Shown piece by piece: positions 18,659 to 30,216 of a stretch of 44,249 bases of DNA. The stretch lies in the NCBI GenBank assembly GCA_025055595.1, contig JANWWU010000071.1:1-44249 (forward strand), read 5' to 3'. The translations under genes were made by a program, and so were the position numbers. The notes beneath the pieces are model-generated. The model was given only the letters and a program-made list of their open reading frames with translations, searched no databases and had not been told where the DNA came from. Source of the DNA: Planctomycetota bacterium (GTDB taxonomy: Bacteria; Planctomycetota; UBA11346). Position 1 is the first letter of the stretch, and each line of letters opens with the position of its first letter.

Positions 18659-21600
18659 CAGGCTGTCTCCTGCTGCGGCTGTTTCGCCTTCGACTGGCGC
18701 AGGGCGGCGGCCCAGGCCGCGGCGCCGAGCGCCTGGCAGTCGCGGCGCAGCGGCGCCGCGTCCCACAGCGGCTCGTGGCCCGGCGGCCACAGCCAGCGCG
18801 CGCTCGGCTCCTCGGCGGGTGCAAGGCGCGGGCCCTGCGCGCTCTGCCAGGCCTTCCGCAGGCGGGCGAGCAGGGACGCATCGTCGTCGGCGGCCGCTTC
18901 GGCAGCGGCCTCGACCAGGGCGGGAAACAGCGGCGAGGGCTGGCGGCGCGCGCGCTCGTGCCAGGCGAGCAGCTCGCCGAGGGCGCTGAGCGCGGCCTCG
19001 CGCTCGAGGCAGGGCAGCGCGAGCGCGCGGTCCTCGGCCAGCAGCAGGCCGCCGCCGCGCGCGCCGGCGGCCTGCCAGACGAGGCCGAGGATCCAGGCGC
19101 GCTGGCAGGCGCGGGCGCTCGCCTGGCTCTCTGAGAGGGACAGGACCAGCGGCCCCTGCTCGGGGTGCACGCGCTGCGCAAGCTCCGCCAGCAGGCTGCG
19201 TCCGTCGGGCAGGGCGAGGCGCAGGTTCTGCGTCACGGGGGCGCTTGACGCCCACAGCTGGCCGTGGCGCCGGGCGAAGGTCCGGGCCTTGGTGCACGCC
19301 CGGCGGGCGGCGTATCCGCCCCAGGGCCCCGGCGGCAGCTGTCCGAGGGCCTGCAGGCGGGCGAGGGCGGCGGCGAACTCGGGTTCCGCGTCCGGCGCCG
19401 ACGCCAGCTGGTCGAGCGCCAGCGTCGTCAGCTGCTCGCGGATGCGCCAGGCGTGCAGGGCATCGTCGAGGACCAGGTGCTCGTGGTCGCGCGGCGGCCG
19501 GGCCTCGTCGAGCAGTTCGACGCCGAGCGCGGCGAGGTAGGCGGCGGGCGGGTCCTTGACGGCGGCGAGCAGATCGGCGAGCTGCACGGTGGCGGGGGCG
19601 GGGATCGGCAGCGGGGAGGCCGGCAGCAGCGGGGTCGGCGGGGTCGCCGGCCCCGCCGCGCACTGCGCGCGGCGCGCCGCGCTCGGCCAGGGCCCGGGCG
19701 GGAGGGCGCGCGCGCCGTGCAGCCCGAGGTCGTCGATCAGCGCCTGCTCGGGCTGCCCGGTCAGCGCGGCGAGCAGCGCCAGCAGCTCGGCGAGCGCTGG
19801 GCAGGGCGGCAGCTCCTCGCCGCTCTCTTCGTCGCGCCCGACCCAGCTGAGCAGGAGGTGGCGCTCGACGCTGGCGAGCAGCTCGAGCAGGGCGGCGCGC
19901 GCCTCGCTGCCGGCGCGCGGCAGGCCTTCGGGCGGGTCGGCGAGCAGCGGGTCGAGGTCGTTCGGCGGCTCGGCCGGCGGGAAGGCGCGGTCGTCGAAGC
20001 CGAGCAGGGCCAGCACCTGCCACGACGAGCCGGCGAGCTCGGCGACCGTGCCGAACGCGATGCCGCCGCGCAGCAGGGCCCGGCGCCGACCGCCGCCGAG
20101 CACGGCGGCGACGGCGTCGGCCTGCCACGGCGCCTCGGCGCAACCGGCCTCCTCCAGCGCCTCGCACCACGCGGCGAGGCGCTGCGCCAGCGCGGCCTCG
20201 GCAGCGTCGTGGGCGCTGCGCCGGAGATGGCGGACCAGCCGCAGCACCTCCTCCTGCCACCAGCGCGCGGGGTGGCCCTCGCGCCAGGCCGGGGCGGCGT
20301 CGAGCAGGGGCAGCAGGAACTCGCTCAGCTCGCTGAAGCTCGCGAGGTCCCAGTCCGCCAGCGCGGGGACCGGCAGGCTGCCGTCGCGGATCGCGACGCC
20401 CTCGATCTCGCTGCCGAGGCAGGCCGCCCACGCCAGGCGCTGCAGGCCGTGGCGCCAGGTGCCCTGGGGCTCGGCGGGCTGCCCGAGGGCCTGGCGGTGC
20501 GCGGCGTCGGTGGCGAAGCGCAGGTCGGCGCGCTCGCACCAGGCGATCAGGCGCGCGCGCAGCTCGCCGGCGCGCTCCCAGCCGGCGGCGACCGCGGGGT
20601 GGGCGAGCAGCTCGCAGACCTCGCTCGCCTCCCAGCGCCCGGGCAGGAAGCGCAGCAGACGCTCGGCGAGCGCCAGCGCCGGCTCGGCGCTGGCGGCCGG
20701 CGACGGGACATCGATCGGCAGCGGCGGGCCCTCGCCGGGCGCGGCGAAGACCGCGGCGAGCAGCGGCGCGTAGGCCTCGGGGTCGGGGCAGGCGATGGCG
20801 ATCGCGTGCGGCGGGATTTCGGGGTGGGCGTGCAGCCAGCCGACCAGGCGGTGCTTGAGCGCCTCGACCTCGGCGCGCCGCGTCCAGGCGCGCTGGCAGG
20901 CGACGCTGTCGTCGCGCGCCAGGCTGCCCGCGGCGGGCGGCGGCTCCTCGAGGCGCAACGCGCGCTGCAGGCCGGCAAGCAGCGTGCGCGCCGCCAGCGG
21001 CGGGAAACGCTCGGGGTCGTTGTCGACCTCGGCGCCGAGGGCCTCGGCGCGCCGCAGGATGCGCTGCGGCAGCTCGCCCCAGGCGGCGAGCAGGCGGCGG
21101 GCGCAGCTGCGCACGGGGTCGGCGTCCGTCAGCTCGCCGAGCTCCTCCCACCAGGCGAGCGCCGCCGGCTGAAAGACGAGGACGACGACGCGCGTGCGCT
21201 GCGCCAGCGCCGCGCACAGCCGCAGCAGCGGCGGCTCGAGGCCGGCGGTGCCGACGGCGAGGACCAGCGGCGGCAGCTCCGCCGCGCCGGCGATCGCCGC
21301 CGCAAGCTCGCGGCAGCGGCGGCGTGGATCGCCGCCGCTGCGCCAGCGCTCCCAGGCCGGGCGCAGGAAGGGATAGGCGGCGTCGTGGCGGCTCGGCTGG
21401 CCGTCGTCCCAGGCCGCGACGCTCGCCTCGTCCCACTGCGCCAGGCGCAGCAGGGCCTCGTGCAGGCGCTCGCTGACGCCGAGGCGGCGCGCGTCCCAGG
21501 CGGCGGCGCGCGCGGCCAGCAGCGGCAGCTCCTCGAGCGCTCGGCACAGCTGCCAGCGCGCGCGCGCGCCGTCGGCCAGCGCGAGCCCGAGGCGCCGCGG

Positions 21601-21843
21601 CAGCCAGTCCCACAGGAAGTCCGCCGGTTGCAGCAGCTCGAAGCCCGCGCCCACCCCGAGGGCGGCGGTCAGCGCCTCGCGCAGGCGCTGGCCGCGCGCG
21701 GCGTTCGGCACCAGCACCGGCAGCGCGCGCAGCTCGTCGTCGGGCAGGCGGCGCAGCGCAGCCAGCAGCTCCGCCGCCGCCAGCTGCACGAGCTGGCGCG
21801 GTCCGGCGACGCCATAGACGACGAAAGCGGGGCGCGACGCCAT
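18658..21843 (-). CDS. recC: Exodeoxyribonuclease V subunit gamma (RecC)
   Basis: RecC holds RecB and RecD together, splits the duplex and recognises the Chi sequence. The 1061-residue protein has the inactive helicase-like N-terminus: VLVPNAARGQRLREAL, then the LLQPADFLWDWL segment, GVSERLHEALLRLAQWDE and later PIDVPSPAASAEPALALAERLLRFLPGRWEA, shortened here to its first part. IAFGTVAELAGSSWQVLALLGFDDRAFP corresponds to the conserved RecC middle region. It is the first gene of the leftward recC-recB-recD unit and is divergent from the HD phosphohydrolase gene with a 77-base gap. It is slightly shorter than the E. coli protein of about 1120 residues. Confidence 0.94.
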   Translation of the reverse strand: MASRPAFVVYGVAGPRQLVQLAAAELLAALRRLPDDELRALPVLVPNAARGQRLREALTAALGVGAGFELLQPADFLWDWLPRRLGLALADGARARWQLCRALEELPLLAARAAAWDARRLGVSERLHEALLRLAQWDEASVAAWDDGQPSRHDAAYPFLRPAWERWRSGGDPRRRCRELAAAIAGAAELPPLVLAVGTAGLEPPLLRLCAALAQRTRVVVLVFQPAALAWWEELGELTDADPVRSCARRLLAAWGELPQRILRRAEALGAEVDNDPERFPPLAARTLLAGLQRALRLEEPPPAAGSLARDDSVACQRAWTRRAEVEALKHRLVGWLHAHPEIPPHAIAIACPDPEAYAPLLAAVFAAPGEGPPLPIDVPSPAASAEPALALAERLLRFLPGRWEASEVCELLAHPAVAAGWERAGELRARLIAWCERADLRFATDAAHRQALGQPAEPQGTWRHGLQRLAWAACLGSEIEGVAIRDGSLPVPALADWDLASFSELSEFLLPLLDAAPAWREGHPARWWQEEVLRLVRHLRRSAHDAAEAALAQRLAAWCEALEEAGCAEAPWQADAVAAVLGGGRRRALLRGGIAFGTVAELAGSSWQVLALLGFDDRAFPPAEPPNDLDPLLADPPEGLPRAGSEARAALLELLASVERHLLLSWVGRDEESGEELPPCPALAELLALLAALTGQPEQALIDDLGLHGARALPPGPWPSAARRAQCAAGPATPPTPLLPASPLPIPAPATVQLADLLAAVKDPPAAYLAALGVELLDEARPPRDHEHLVLDDALHAWRIREQLTTLALDQLASAPDAEPEFAAALARLQALGQLPPGPWGGYAARRACTKARTFARRHGQLWASSAPVTQNLRLALPDGRSLLAELAQRVHPEQGPLVLSLSESQASARACQRAWILGLVWQAAGARGGGLLLAEDRALALPCLEREAALSALGELLAWHERARRQPSPLFPALVEAAAEAAADDDASLLARLRKAWQSAQGPRLAPAEEPSARWLWPPGHEPLWDAAPLRRDCQALGAAAWAAALRQSKAKQPQQETA

Positions 21844-21920
21844 GCGCGACTCATAGCCCGGGGAGCGCGCGCGCCAGGGCTGCGCGCTTGTGCCGTCGCG
21901 CAGGGCGCGACAGGTAGCGC

Positions 21921-23261
21921 ATGCTCGACCTCGCTGCGGCGCCGCCGCCGTGGCAGCCGCCGCTCTACGAGATCCGCGACCCGATCCACGGCACGATCCT
22001 GATCGACGAGGCCGAGCGGCGGGTCGTCGACCACCCCTGGGTGCAGCGCCTGCGCCACATCCGCCAGCTCGGCTTCGTCGGCCTGGTCTATCCCGGGGCG
22101 GTGCACGACCGCTTCCAGCACTCGCTCGGCGTCATGCACCTGGCCGGCGAGCGCTTCCGCCGCCTGCGCGCCGGCTTCGCCGACTGCAGCGCGCGCGAGC
22201 TCGACCACGCCTGGCGCGTCGTCCGCCTCGCCGGCCTGCTGCACGATGTCGGGCACCCGCCGTTCTCGCACAGCACCGAGCCGCTGCTGCCACCGGTCGA
22301 GCGGCTGGCCCTGCCCGCTGACTGGTACTGGCCGGGCTGCCAGCCGCGCGCGCGCCGCGCGACCCACGAAGACGCCTCGCTGGCGGTGGTGCAGGCGCTG
22401 ACCCGCCAGGGCGTGCTCGACGAGGACACCGGGCGCGATGTCGCGGCGGTCCTCGCGCCGTCGGTGCGCCCGAGCCCGCGCCTCGCCGGCTGCGGCCCGC
22501 TGCTGGAAGCGCTGCGCTTCCTGGTCAGCGGCGAGGTCGACAGCGACCGCTGCGACTACCTGCTGCGCGACAGCCACTACGCCGGCGTCACCTACGGGCT
22601 CTACGACCTGGCGCGCCTGCTCGCCTGCGAGACCGTGGTGCCCGGGCCGGCGGGGCCGGAGCTCGGCCTCGAGGTCCACGGCGTGCACACGCTCGAGGGC
22701 CTGCTGCTGGCGCGCTACCAGATGTTCCACCAGGTCTACTTCCACAAGACGCCGCCGGCCTTCGAGTACTACCTCGAGCAGGCGCTGGCCGCCGGCGAGC
22801 TGTCGCTCGCCATCGCCGGCCTCGAGGACCTGATGGCGCTGCGCGACGATGTGCTGACCGCCCGCCTGCACGCCGCGCGCGCCGCCGGCGGCGTCTGGAG
22901 CCGGCGCATCCTCGACCGCATTCCCGCCAAGCGCGTGCTGCGCGAGCGCGTCGGCCGCGAGCAGCCGGAGAACTTCCTGGCCCAGGCCCTGATCGAGGCC
23001 CTGCGCGAGGCCGGCTGCCATGTCTTCACCCGCCACGCCCAGCAGAGCTTCACCCGGCTGGCCGGCGCCGGCGCGTGCGCCGAGGGCGTGCGCCTGCTGT
23101 GCGCGCGCCGGGTCCTCGGTCGCCTGATCGTCGAGCCGGTGACCGCGCACAGCGACCTCCTCGCGGCCTTCAACCAGCCGATCGACATCCGCCACACCTA
23201 TGTCCTGCGCGAGGACGCCGAGCGCGCCGCGCAGGTGATGCAGCGCCTCAGCGTGTGGTGA
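21921..23261 (+). CDS. HD-domain phosphohydrolase, dNTPase/SAMHD1-like
   Basis: A 446-residue metal-dependent HD-superfamily protein (COG1078 type; B. subtilis YwfO and E. faecalis EF1143 are relatives that remove triphosphate from dNTPs). It starts with the family opening YEIRDPIHGTILID. The metal ligands are visible as H66 in RFQHSLG, H108-D109 in LLHDVGHPPFSHSTE, and a later Asp in DRCDYLLRDS. LVSGEVDSDRCDYL and YGLYDLARL are also characteristic. It lies directly upstream of the ribonucleotide reductase genes in the same direction, with a 200-base gap holding a separate promoter. That places dNTP breakdown beside dNTP synthesis. Substrate specificity is inferred from the family. Confidence 0.88.
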   Translation: MLDLAAAPPPWQPPLYEIRDPIHGTILIDEAERRVVDHPWVQRLRHIRQLGFVGLVYPGAVHDRFQHSLGVMHLAGERFRRLRAGFADCSARELDHAWRVVRLAGLLHDVGHPPFSHSTEPLLPPVERLALPADWYWPGCQPRARRATHEDASLAVVQALTRQGVLDEDTGRDVAAVLAPSVRPSPRLAGCGPLLEALRFLVSGEVDSDRCDYLLRDSHYAGVTYGLYDLARLLACETVVPGPAGPELGLEVHGVHTLEGLLLARYQMFHQVYFHKTPPAFEYYLEQALAAGELSLAIAGLEDLMALRDDVLTARLHAARAAGGVWSRRILDRIPAKRVLRERVGREQPENFLAQALIEALREAGCHVFTRHAQQSFTRLAGAGACAEGVRLLCARRVLGRLIVEPVTAHSDLLAAFNQPIDIRHTYVLREDAERAAQVMQRLSVW

Positions 23262-23391
23262 GCGTTTCTCCTGAAGTTTTGCAGAGCTGGCGCGGCGCTG
23301 CACGGTCGGCCAGGGCGGCGCCTGGCGGCCGGCGCCAGCGGTGAGGGCCGCCAGTAAAACACCGCCGCGTCGCTCTAGATGCAGTAGGTAG

Positions 23392-23419
23392 TTGACCGGT
23401 ATTCTACTACCGGTAGTAT
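23392..23419 (+). promoter_or_regulatory. nrd operon promoter with overlapping palindromic operator
   Basis: TTGACC at 23392-23397, a 16-base spacer and TAGTAT at 23414-23419 form a sigma-70-like promoter. A perfect 14-bp palindrome, TACTACCGGTAGTA at 23405-23418, covers the -10 box. A second ACCGGTA at 23395-23401 is inverted relative to TACCGGT at 23408-23414. The position suits a repressor, and NrdR, which controls nrd promoters in most bacteria, is the obvious candidate. The core ACTAC/GTAGT recalls some NrdR boxes, although the CCGG centre differs from the AT-rich consensus. Confidence 0.6.
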
Positions 23420-23461
23420 GCAGGCCGCGCCGCGCGCCGCGGCGCTCAGCCGGAGCCGCCG

Positions 23462-24850
23462 ATGTCCGTCCCGCTCGTTTCCGCTTGCGAACGCTGGTCC
23501 GACCTCGAGCCCGCCCGCTTCGCGCGCTGGCGGGTGCGGGCCCGCGACGAGAGCTTCCGCGCCTTCGACCCCGAGCGCATCGCGCGCGCGCTCGGCAAGG
23601 CGCTGATCGCCGCCGACGGCACGCCCGACCTCGCGCCGCAGCGCCGGCCGCAGGTCGCCGAGCTGACGCGCCAGGTCTGCGAGGCGCTCACCCGCACCCG
23701 CCCGGAGGGCGGGGTGATCTGGCTCGAGGAGATCCAGGACCAGGCCGAGCTGGCGCTGATGCGCGCCGGCGAGCACGCGGCGGCCCGCCGCTTCGTGCTC
23801 TACCGCGAGGAGCGCCGGCGCGCGCGCGAGCGCCGCGAGGCCCCCGAGGTGCCGGGCCTGGAGCGGCTGCTCGAGCGCCTCGCCGAGCCGCTGACCGCCG
23901 ACGATCCCGGCCGCTTCGTCCTCTTCCCGATCCAGCACGAAGACCTGTGGAAGGCCTTCAAGGACCACCTGGCCTTGATGTGGACCGCGGAGGAGATCGA
24001 CCTCTCCAAGGACCAGCAGGACTGGAAGACGCTGTCCGACGACGAGCGGCACTTCCTCTCCCAGGTCCTCGCCTTCTTCGCGGCCTCCGACGGCATCGTC
24101 AACGAGAACCTGGCGGCGCGCTTCTACCGCGAAGTGACGGTGCCCGAGGCCCGCGCCTACTACAGCATGCAGATGCTGATCGAGACGATCCACAGCGAGA
24201 CCTACTCGCTGCTGATCGACACCTACATCACCGATCCGCGCGAGCGCGACCGGCTGTTCCGCGCGATCGAGACCGTGCCGATCGTCGGCGAGAAAGCGCG
24301 CTGGGCCCTGCGCTGGCTGGAGGCCAGCCGCCCGCTCGCCGAGCGGCTCGTCGCCTTCGCCTGCGTCGAGGGCATCTTCTTCTCGTCCTCGTTCTGCGCG
24401 ATCTACTGGGTCAAGGACATGAAGCCGGGCCGGCTGCCGGGCCTGTGCTTCTCCAACGAGCTGATCGCGCGCGACGAGGGCCTGCACACCGACTTCGCCG
24501 TCCTGCTGCACAGCAAGCTGCAGGAGCGCTGCCCGCCGGCGCGCCTGCGCGCGATCGCCGCCGAGGCCGCCGAGATCGAGTGCCGCTTCGCCAGCGAGGC
24601 GCTGCCGGTGGCGCTGATCGGGATGAACGCGGCGGCGATGCGCCAGTACGTGCGCTTCGTCACCGACCGCCTGCTCAAGCAGTTCGGGGTCGAGCCGCTC
24701 TACGGCGACCCCTGTCCCTTCCCCTTCATGGAGCGCATCGCGCTGCAGAACAAGACCAACTTCCACGAGAAGAAGGTCGCCGAATACCGCCGCCCCGGGG
24801 TCGGGGCGCGGATCAGCGAGCAGCGCATCGCCTTCGACGCCGACTTCTGA
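23462..24850 (+). CDS. nrdB: Class I ribonucleotide reductase small subunit with N-terminal ATP-cone
   Basis: NrdB generates the radical used by NrdA to reduce ribonucleotides. The ferritin-like core of this 462-residue protein has the metal ligands D180 (EEID), E241 and H244 (ETIHS), E303 (CVEGIFF), and E339 and H342 (RDEGLH), plus the radical tyrosine Y248 in IHSETY. Residues about 24-117 (VRARDESFRAFDPERIARAL to EEIQDQAELALMRAGEHAAARRFVLYREERRR, given in part) form an ATP-cone, the nucleotide-sensing domain normally at the start of NrdA. Known precedent: ATP-cone NrdB of Leeuwenhoekiella blandensis, where dATP inhibits through the small subunit. First gene of nrdB-nrdD-nrdG-nrdA; nrdD follows after 12 bases. 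The extra domain explains the length, about 100 over the norm. Confidence 0.95.
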   Translation: MSVPLVSACERWSDLEPARFARWRVRARDESFRAFDPERIARALGKALIAADGTPDLAPQRRPQVAELTRQVCEALTRTRPEGGVIWLEEIQDQAELALMRAGEHAAARRFVLYREERRRARERREAPEVPGLERLLERLAEPLTADDPGRFVLFPIQHEDLWKAFKDHLALMWTAEEIDLSKDQQDWKTLSDDERHFLSQVLAFFAASDGIVNENLAARFYREVTVPEARAYYSMQMLIETIHSETYSLLIDTYITDPRERDRLFRAIETVPIVGEKARWALRWLEASRPLAERLVAFACVEGIFFSSSFCAIYWVKDMKPGRLPGLCFSNELIARDEGLHTDFAVLLHSKLQERCPPARLRAIAAEAAEIECRFASEALPVALIGMNAAAMRQYVRFVTDRLLKQFGVEPLYGDPCPFPFMERIALQNKTNFHEKKVAEYRRPGVGARISEQRIAFDADF

Positions 24851-24862
24851 CCGGAGCCCGCC

Positions 24863-26988
<2,126 letters not shown>

Positions 26989-26992
<4 letters not shown>

Positions 26993-27660
26993 TCCCGATC
27001 GCCGCCGTCCAGCCGCTGACGCTCAGCGATTTCCCCGGTCGCCCGGCGGCGATCGTCTTCCTCGCCGGCTGCAACTGGCGCTGCGTCTACTGCCACAACC
27101 GCCGCCTGTGGGAAGCGGCGGAGCCGGCCCTGGCCGAAGACGCGGTGCTCGCCGACCTGGAGCGGCGCCGCGGCCTGATCACCGGGGCGGTGATCAGTGG
27201 CGGCGAGCCGACGCTCTGCGCCGAGCTGCCGGCCTTCCTCGAGCGCCTGCGCGCCCTCGGGCTCGCGGTCAAGCTCGATACCAACGGCAGCCAGCCGGCG
27301 CGGCTGCAGGCCGTCCTCGAGGCCGGACTCGTCGACTATGTCGCGCTCGACCTCAAGGCCGAGGAAAGCCGCCACGATGCGCTGACCGGCAGCCGCGCCG
27401 AGTTTCCGCTGGTGCGGCGCGCGCTCGCCCTGCTGCGCGCGCAGCGCGTGCCCTACGAGCTGCGCACCACCGTCTGCGGCGAGCTGCACGACGAAGCGGG
27501 CCTGCGCGCGCTGCTGGCCGAGCTGCTGCCCGGCGAGCGCTGGTGGCTGCAGGCCTGCCGGCCGCCGCCCGGCACGCGTCTCAGCCCGCCCGATCCGCGC
27601 TTGCTGGCGCGCATCGCCGCTGAAGCCCGGGCGCGCGGCGTCCGCGCCGAGATCCGTTGA
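26989..27660 (+). CDS. nrdG: Anaerobic ribonucleotide reductase activating protein (radical SAM)
   Basis: NrdG uses S-adenosylmethionine and a 4Fe-4S cluster to install the glycyl radical on NrdD. The 223-residue protein has PLTLSDFPGRPAAIVFLAGC leading into the cluster motif C-N-W-R-C-V-Y-C (CxxxCxxC), then GAVISGGEPTL and KLDTNGSQP, the standard radical SAM strands. The start is a GTG whose bases overlap the nrdD stop as GTGA; the alternative upstream frame is shadow sequence. nrdA follows after 6 bases. The N-terminal form is that of the NrdG2-like pyruvate formate-lyase activase relatives that pair with Thermotoga-type NrdD. Confidence 0.95.
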
Positions 27661-27666
27661 GGTCCC

Positions 27667-30150
27667 ATGCCACCCGAGACCGCCCCCGCTGCCCTCGACC
27701 TTCCCGCCATCGTCGCCCGCCTGGCGCCGCGCGCCGCCGGCCTGCGCGTCGACCTGCCGCTGCTGGCTGAGCGGATCCGCGCCGGGCTGCCGGCGCAGGC
27801 CGGCCTCCGCCAGCTCGATGAGCTCGCCGTGCGCACCGCTGCCGGCCTCGTCACCACCCATCCCGACTACGACACGCTGGCGGCGCGCCTGCAGGTCGCC
27901 CTGCTGCACGAAGACACGCCGGCGACCTTCAGCGCGGCGATGGAGGCGCTGGCCGGGCGGCGCGACGCGCTCGGCCGGCCCTCGCCGGCGATCTCCGGCG
28001 AGCTGCTGGCGGTCGTCCGCGCCCACCGCGCGACGCTCGATGCCGCGATCCGCCACGAGCGCGACTTCGAGTTCGACTTCCTCGGGATCTGCACGCTGCT
28101 GCAGAGCTATCTGCAGCGCGTCGACGGCCGCCTGGTCGAGCGGCCGCAGTACCTGTGGATGCGCGTCGCCCTCGGCATCCATGCCGTCGGCCTCGGGCGG
28201 CCGGCCGCCGACGCCGACCTCGCGCGCGCCCTCGAGACCTACGAGCTGATGTCGACCAAGCACTTCACCCACGCGACGCCGACCCTGTTCAACGCCGGCA
28301 CGGTGCGCCCGCAGATGTCGTCGTGCTTCCTGATCCACATGCACGACGACTCGATCGAGGGCATCTACAAGACGCTCGCCGACTGCGCGAAGATCAGCCA
28401 GCACGCCGGCGGCATCGGCCTGCACATCCACAACATCCGCGCCGCCGGCAGCCCGATCAGCGGCACCGGCGGCACCTCGAACGGCATCGTGCCGATGCTG
28501 CGCAACTTCGACGCGACCGCCAGCTATGTCGACCAGGGCGGCGGCAAGCGCAAGGGCTCCTTCGCCATCTACCTCGAGCCCTGGCACGCCGACATCGTCG
28601 AGTTCCTCGACCTCAAGCGCAACACCGGCAAGGACGAGCTGCGCGCCCGCGCGCTGTTCTACGGGCTGTGGGTCCCCGACCTGTTCATGGAGCGCGTCGA
28701 GCGCGACGAGCCGTGGACGCTGATGGATCCGGCGCGCTGCCCCGGGCTCTCCGACTGCTGGGGCGAGGAGTTCGTTCGCCTCTACACGCGCTACGAGCGC
28801 GAGGGCCGCGGCGTCCGCGTCCTGCGCGCCCAGGACCTGTGGCGCAAGATCTGCGAGGTCCAGGTCGAGACCTCGATGCCCTACATCCTCTACAAGGACG
28901 CCTGCAACCGCAAATCGAACCAGCGCCACCTCGGGACGATCAAGAGCAGCAACCTCTGCACCGAGGTCGTCGAGTACACGAGCCCCGAGGAGATCGCGGT
29001 CTGCAACCTGGCGAGCCTGGCGCTGCCGGCCTTCGTCGTCGGCGGCGGCATCGACCACGAGCGGCTGCACGCGGTGACCGAGGTCGTCGTCCGCAACCTC
29101 GACCGCATCATCGACCTCAACCACTACCCGGTGCCGGAGGCGCGGACCTCCAACCTCCGCCACCGCCCGATCGGCATCGGCGTGCAGGGCCTGGCCGATG
29201 TCTTCCTGCGCCTGCGCCTGCCCTGGGGCAGCGAGGGCTCGCGGCGCATCAACCGCGAGATCTTCGAGACGATCTACCACGCGGCGCTCTCCGCCTCGTG
29301 CCGCCTGGCGGCGGAGCTCGGCCCGCATCCGAGCTTCCCTGGCTCGCCCGCCTCCCAGGGCCTGCTGCAGTTCGACCTGTGGTACGAGGAGCGGCGGGCG
29401 CGCGGCGAGGCCCTGCCGCCGAGCGCCGAGGAGACCTACGGCAGCGGGCGCTACGACTGGGCGGCGCTGCGCGCCGCGGTGCGCCGCCACGGCCTGCGCA
29501 ACAGCCTGCTCGTCGCCCTGATGCCGACCGCCTCGACCGCCAACATCCTCGGCAACACCGAGGGCTTCGAGCCGATCCCCTCGAACATCTTCAAGCGCAA
29601 TGTGCTCTCCGGCGAGTTCGTCCGCATCAACCGCTACCTCGTCGAGGACCTCCTGGCGCGCGGGCTGTGGAGCGCGGAGCTCAAGGACCGCATCATCGCC
29701 GCCGAGGGCTCGATCCAGGACATCCCGGGCATCCCCGATGACCTCAAGGAGCTGTACCGCACGGTGTGGGAGATCAGCCAGCGCCACATCATCGACATGG
29801 CCGCCGATCGCGGGGCCTTCATCTGCCAGTCGCAGTCGATGAACATCTACCTGCGCGAGCCGACGCTGGCCAAGCTGACGAGCATGCACTTCTACGGCTG
29901 GAAGAAGGGACTGAAGACCGGCAGCTACTACATCCGCCAGACCGCGGCGCGGCAGGCCCAGAAGTTCACCGTCGACCCGGCGATCGAGCGCGCGCGCCAG
30001 CGCCGCCGCCAGGCCGAGGAGCTGCTCGTCGCGCGCGGGCTGGCCGAGCGCCGCGAGCTCGCCGCGCTCGCCGACGAGGAGGTGATCGCCTGGGCCCAGG
30101 GCGCCTGCGCGGCGAGCGACCCCGAGGGCTGCATGATGTGCTCGGCCTAG
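27667..30150 (+). CDS. nrdA: Class I ribonucleotide reductase large subunit lacking an ATP-cone
   Basis: NrdA reduces ribonucleoside diphosphates using the radical supplied by NrdB. The 827-residue protein has the catalytic-site Cys of QMSSCFLIHM, the N-x-C-x-E of SSNLCTEVV, the second active-site Cys of AVCNLASLAL, PTASTANILGNTEGFEP, and a C-terminal redox pair in CMMCSA that receives electrons from thioredoxin or glutaredoxin. The N-terminus goes straight into the helical domain (RIRAGLPAQAGLRQLDEL, LVTTHPDYDTLAARL). The VxKRDGxxExF opening of an ATP-cone is missing, in contrast to nrdB and nrdD here. It is the last gene of the operon; no clear terminator follows. Confidence 0.96.
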   Translation: MPPETAPAALDLPAIVARLAPRAAGLRVDLPLLAERIRAGLPAQAGLRQLDELAVRTAAGLVTTHPDYDTLAARLQVALLHEDTPATFSAAMEALAGRRDALGRPSPAISGELLAVVRAHRATLDAAIRHERDFEFDFLGICTLLQSYLQRVDGRLVERPQYLWMRVALGIHAVGLGRPAADADLARALETYELMSTKHFTHATPTLFNAGTVRPQMSSCFLIHMHDDSIEGIYKTLADCAKISQHAGGIGLHIHNIRAAGSPISGTGGTSNGIVPMLRNFDATASYVDQGGGKRKGSFAIYLEPWHADIVEFLDLKRNTGKDELRARALFYGLWVPDLFMERVERDEPWTLMDPARCPGLSDCWGEEFVRLYTRYEREGRGVRVLRAQDLWRKICEVQVETSMPYILYKDACNRKSNQRHLGTIKSSNLCTEVVEYTSPEEIAVCNLASLALPAFVVGGGIDHERLHAVTEVVVRNLDRIIDLNHYPVPEARTSNLRHRPIGIGVQGLADVFLRLRLPWGSEGSRRINREIFETIYHAALSASCRLAAELGPHPSFPGSPASQGLLQFDLWYEERRARGEALPPSAEETYGSGRYDWAALRAAVRRHGLRNSLLVALMPTASTANILGNTEGFEPIPSNIFKRNVLSGEFVRINRYLVEDLLARGLWSAELKDRIIAAEGSIQDIPGIPDDLKELYRTVWEISQRHIIDMAADRGAFICQSQSMNIYLREPTLAKLTSMHFYGWKKGLKTGSYYIRQTAARQAQKFTVDPAIERARQRRRQAEELLVARGLAERRELAALADEEVIAWAQGACAASDPEGCMMCSA

Positions 30151-30170
30151 CGCAGAACCGCGAATAATCC

Positions 30171-30199
30171 TTGCGCGCGCGCCTGGTGCAGGTTATACT
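30171..30199 (+). promoter_or_regulatory. Sigma-70-like promoter of the 122-residue protein
   Basis: TTGCGC at 30171-30176 and TATACT at 30194-30199 are separated by the ideal 17 bases. Transcription would begin only about 10 bases before the ATG, so the ribosome site GGAGG at 30208-30212 would be right at the 5' end of a very short leader. Confidence 0.6.
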
Positions 30200-30216
30200 C
30201 TCCTGGCGGAGGACCC

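Noticed and set aside
15206-21613. A single 2135-codon frame suggesting a RecC-RecB fusion
   Set aside because: Only the part from 18658 reads as RecB. The upstream part is low-complexity shadow of recC, which is intact in another frame.
23309-23326. Hairpin GCCAGG/CCTGGC after the HD gene
   Set aside because: A 6-bp stem without a following T-tract is expected by chance in this composition.
23381-23394. Second NrdR-like box upstream of the palindrome
   Set aside because: Only the GGTAGT half matches, and the 25-bp centre spacing is not the usual three helical turns.
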